In this document: one piece after another, positions 5,240 through 6,946 of the stretch
Layout of the letters: every line of letters begins with the position of its first letter
Position numbering within the stretch: position 1 is the stretch's first letter
Assembly (NCBI GenBank): GCA_964396415.1
Contig: CAYNFM010000148.1
Location: 1 to 6,946 of the forward strand
Direction of reading: 5' to 3'
DNA length: 6,946 nucleotides
DNA from: UBA1306 sp964396415
GTDB taxonomy: Bacteria > Spirochaetota > Spirochaetia > Treponematales > Rectinemataceae
Program-made: the position numbers and the translations under genes
Notes under the pieces: generated by a model
The model's input: only the letters and a program-made list of their open reading frames with translations
What the model was told of the DNA's origin: nothing
The model's database searches: none

Positions 5240-6929
5240 AGAAAGCCTCAAAATCGTCGTCCGAACCTACGGAGGCCGGAACGATCGCCGTCCGCGCCGA
5301 AACCCTCTCGGATTTCGCGGCGGCCTCGGGCTTCGCGCGAGTCCCGCCTCCCGCGCGGGGGGCCGCCGAGGCATGGGCGACCTTCACCATGTGCAGCTTG
5401 GTCGCGGCAGGCTTATCGATATCGTGATCCTTCATCTTGAAGAACGATATGGTCTCGGAAAGCTGCACGGACTGCCCCGAGAGCTCCTCCGCCATCGAGG
5501 CCAGCTCCTCGCTGGCCGACGCGTTCTGCTGGATGACCGAGTCCAGCTGAGTCATGGCCTTCGCTATCTGCTCGGCGCCGGCGCTCTGCTCCCTCGACGA
5601 CGCGGATATCTCCTGAACCAGCTCCGCGGTCTTCCTGATATCGGGGATGATCTTCTGAATCATCTCCCCCGCGTCCGTCGCCGTCTCCACCGTCGTCTTC
5701 GAGAGCCTCGTGATCTCGCCCGCCGCCGTCTGGCTGTGCTCCGCTAGCTTCCGCACCTCGCTCGCGACTACGGCGAAGCCTTTGCCGGCCTCACCAGCCC
5801 TGGCGGCCTCGATGGCGGCGTTCAGCGCGAGGAGATTGGTCTGGCGGGCGATATCCTCGATGACTCCGATCTTGCCGGCTATCTCCTTCATGGCCGCGAC
5901 CGAGGCGATTACGATCTTGCCTCCCTCGTCCCCGTCAGCCGCCGCCTTTTTCGCGATATTCTCGGTGGCCAGGGAGTTGTCCGTGTTCTGCTTTATCGTG
6001 GCGGTCATCTCCTCGACGGAGCTCGAGACTTCCTCCGCTCCCGCAGCCTGCTCGGAGGATCCTTGACTCATCTGTTGCGCCGTAGTGCTTATCTGCTCGC
6101 TCCCCGACGCCACCTGCGAAGCGGCGGTCTGGATAGTGCCGACTATCTCGCGGAGCTTCCCGGTCATGTTGATGAGGGCGAGGTATATGCCGGTGGCCTT
6201 ATCCTTGCGGGAGTCGTCGATGTCGAGTTCCCCTGCCGCCACTCGCTCCGCGATGGCGGCGATTTGCGCGGGCTCGCCGCCGATGGTCTTCCTGACCGAC
6301 GACGAAAGGAATATGCCGACGATCACGCCGATGATCATGGCTCCGGCGATCACCAGGAGGAGGCTGACAACGCTGGAGGCGTAGAGCCGCTGATTGCTTT
6401 CCGCCTCCGCCAGCGCGTTGCCCCTCTTGAGCTCCTGCAGGTCGCTCATCGCGTTGTCGAGGGCGTCGATCTTGTCCCGCCCCTCGCCCATGGATAGGTT
6501 CGCTGCCGCGGATTGCCGGTTAAGGCTTTCCTTGTCCGCAATGGCAATGACCTGGGACGTGACCGGCACCCACGCATCGTAGGCAGCCTTCGCCGCGGCG
6601 TATTCCTCCTTGCCCTTGTCGGTGTAGAAGAGGGGCTCCCCTTTATCCAGCATCGCCTTCGTCTGCGCCAGGGCATTTTGCCAGTTCTTCCTGTATTTCG
6701 CCCTCTCATCGAGCGTGCTCGAAAGAAGGTAGTTCTTCTCGGCCCGCGCCGTGAAGATGGCCTCGGTACCGGCCTGCTCGACGTAGTTGAGTCCCATCAG
6801 CTCCCTCTGGTACATTTCCTCGGAGTTCGCGTTTATGAGGCTCATGTTCCTCAGCCCCACCAGGCCGACTATGAGCGAGAAAAGGGCGACACCTACGAAT
6901 CCCGATAACAGCTTTGCGCGTAGCGACAT
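5238..6929 (-). CDS. mcp: Methyl-accepting chemotaxis protein, four-helix-bundle sensor, with C-terminal pentapeptide
   Basis: Inner-membrane chemoreceptor that senses a ligand outside the membrane and controls CheA through CheW. Layout: TM1 about 9-28; extracytoplasmic helical domain about 29-183, matching the 4HB_MCP sensor type in length and lack of disulfides; TM2 about 184-208; HAMP about 209-262, including the GGEPAQIAAIAERVAAGELD region; then a long coiled coil. The highly conserved hairpin tip is at 357-399 (EDIARQTNLLALNAAIEAARAGE, then GFAVVASEVRKLAEHS). The two coiled-coil arms look equal in length, about 16 heptads each. Gln/Glu-rich stretches near 286-310 and 444-480 are likely methylation regions. 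After about 498 comes an Ala/Lys-rich linker ending in D559-F-E-A-F563, a possible CheR/CheB tether. The start at 6929 has AGGAGG 4 nt upstream. The promoter lies outside the window. Ligand unknown. Confidence 0.95.
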   Translation of the reverse strand: MSLRAKLLSGFVGVALFSLIVGLVGLRNMSLINANSEEMYQRELMGLNYVEQAGTEAIFTARAEKNYLLSSTLDERAKYRKNWQNALAQTKAMLDKGEPLFYTDKGKEEYAAAKAAYDAWVPVTSQVIAIADKESLNRQSAAANLSMGEGRDKIDALDNAMSDLQELKRGNALAEAESNQRLYASSVVSLLLVIAGAMIIGVIVGIFLSSSVRKTIGGEPAQIAAIAERVAAGELDIDDSRKDKATGIYLALINMTGKLREIVGTIQTAASQVASGSEQISTTAQQMSQGSSEQAAGAEEVSSSVEEMTATIKQNTDNSLATENIAKKAAADGDEGGKIVIASVAAMKEIAGKIGVIEDIARQTNLLALNAAIEAARAGEAGKGFAVVASEVRKLAEHSQTAAGEITRLSKTTVETATDAGEMIQKIIPDIRKTAELVQEISASSREQSAGAEQIAKAMTQLDSVIQQNASASEELASMAEELSGQSVQLSETISFFKMKDHDIDKPAATKLHMVKVAHASAAPRAGGGTRAKPEAAAKSERVSARTAIVPASVGSDDDFEAF

Positions 6930-6933
6930 AAGG

Positions 6934-6939
6934 CCTCCT
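6934..6939 (-). promoter_or_regulatory. Ribosome-binding site of the chemoreceptor gene
   Basis: AGGAGG on the minus strand, 4 nt before ATG 6929. It is a strong site at slightly short spacing and supports the 563-aa start, which places TM1 right at the N-terminus as usual for this family. Confidence 0.65.
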
Positions 6940-6946
6940 ATTCGTC

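Overview
The window is G+C-rich bacterial DNA, clearly so at third codon positions, with tightly packed genes. The species cannot be fixed from it. A free-living, motile, chemotactic bacterium is certain from the mcp-cheW pair. A G+C-rich spirochaete or a deltaproteobacterium-like lineage is my best guess, at low confidence; frequent AGG and ATA codons beside high GC3 are compatible with that.

Layout. (1) 14-1258, plus strand: a membrane-anchored serine hydrolase of the beta-lactamase/penicillin-binding-protein fold. It is convergent with the next block. (2) 4166 to 1298, minus strand: an apparent three-gene operon. It holds a TetR-family regulator, a PaaK/CapK-type adenylate-forming ligase 15 nt downstream, and a stand-alone acyltransferase of the dehydrogenase-E2/chloramphenicol-acetyltransferase fold. 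A promoter-like sequence overlaps an 18-bp inverted repeat just upstream of the regulator, which suggests autoregulation. (3) 4205-4769: a roughly 560-bp region with no convincing intact gene. It holds seven tandem degenerate units at an exact 22-bp period (4229-4382), a possibly decayed reading frame on the plus strand (4447-4683), and a perfect 15-bp inverted repeat (4702-4749). (4) 6929 to 4770, minus strand: a chemoreceptor and a CheW coupling protein separated by 12 nt. The cheW ribosome-binding site overlaps the receptor stop codon.

How the parts may work together. The ligase should activate a carboxylic acid as an acyl-AMP and then probably a CoA thioester. The E2-like protein has the His and Asp of a CoA-dependent acyltransferase but no lipoyl domain, so it could pass the acyl group to an unknown acceptor. 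The TetR protein could sense the acid or the acyl-CoA. This acid-activation/acyl-transfer cassette and the 22-bp array beside its promoter are the two most interesting things here. The receptor and CheW form an ordinary signalling pair, apart from a C-terminal pentapeptide that resembles a CheR/CheB tether.
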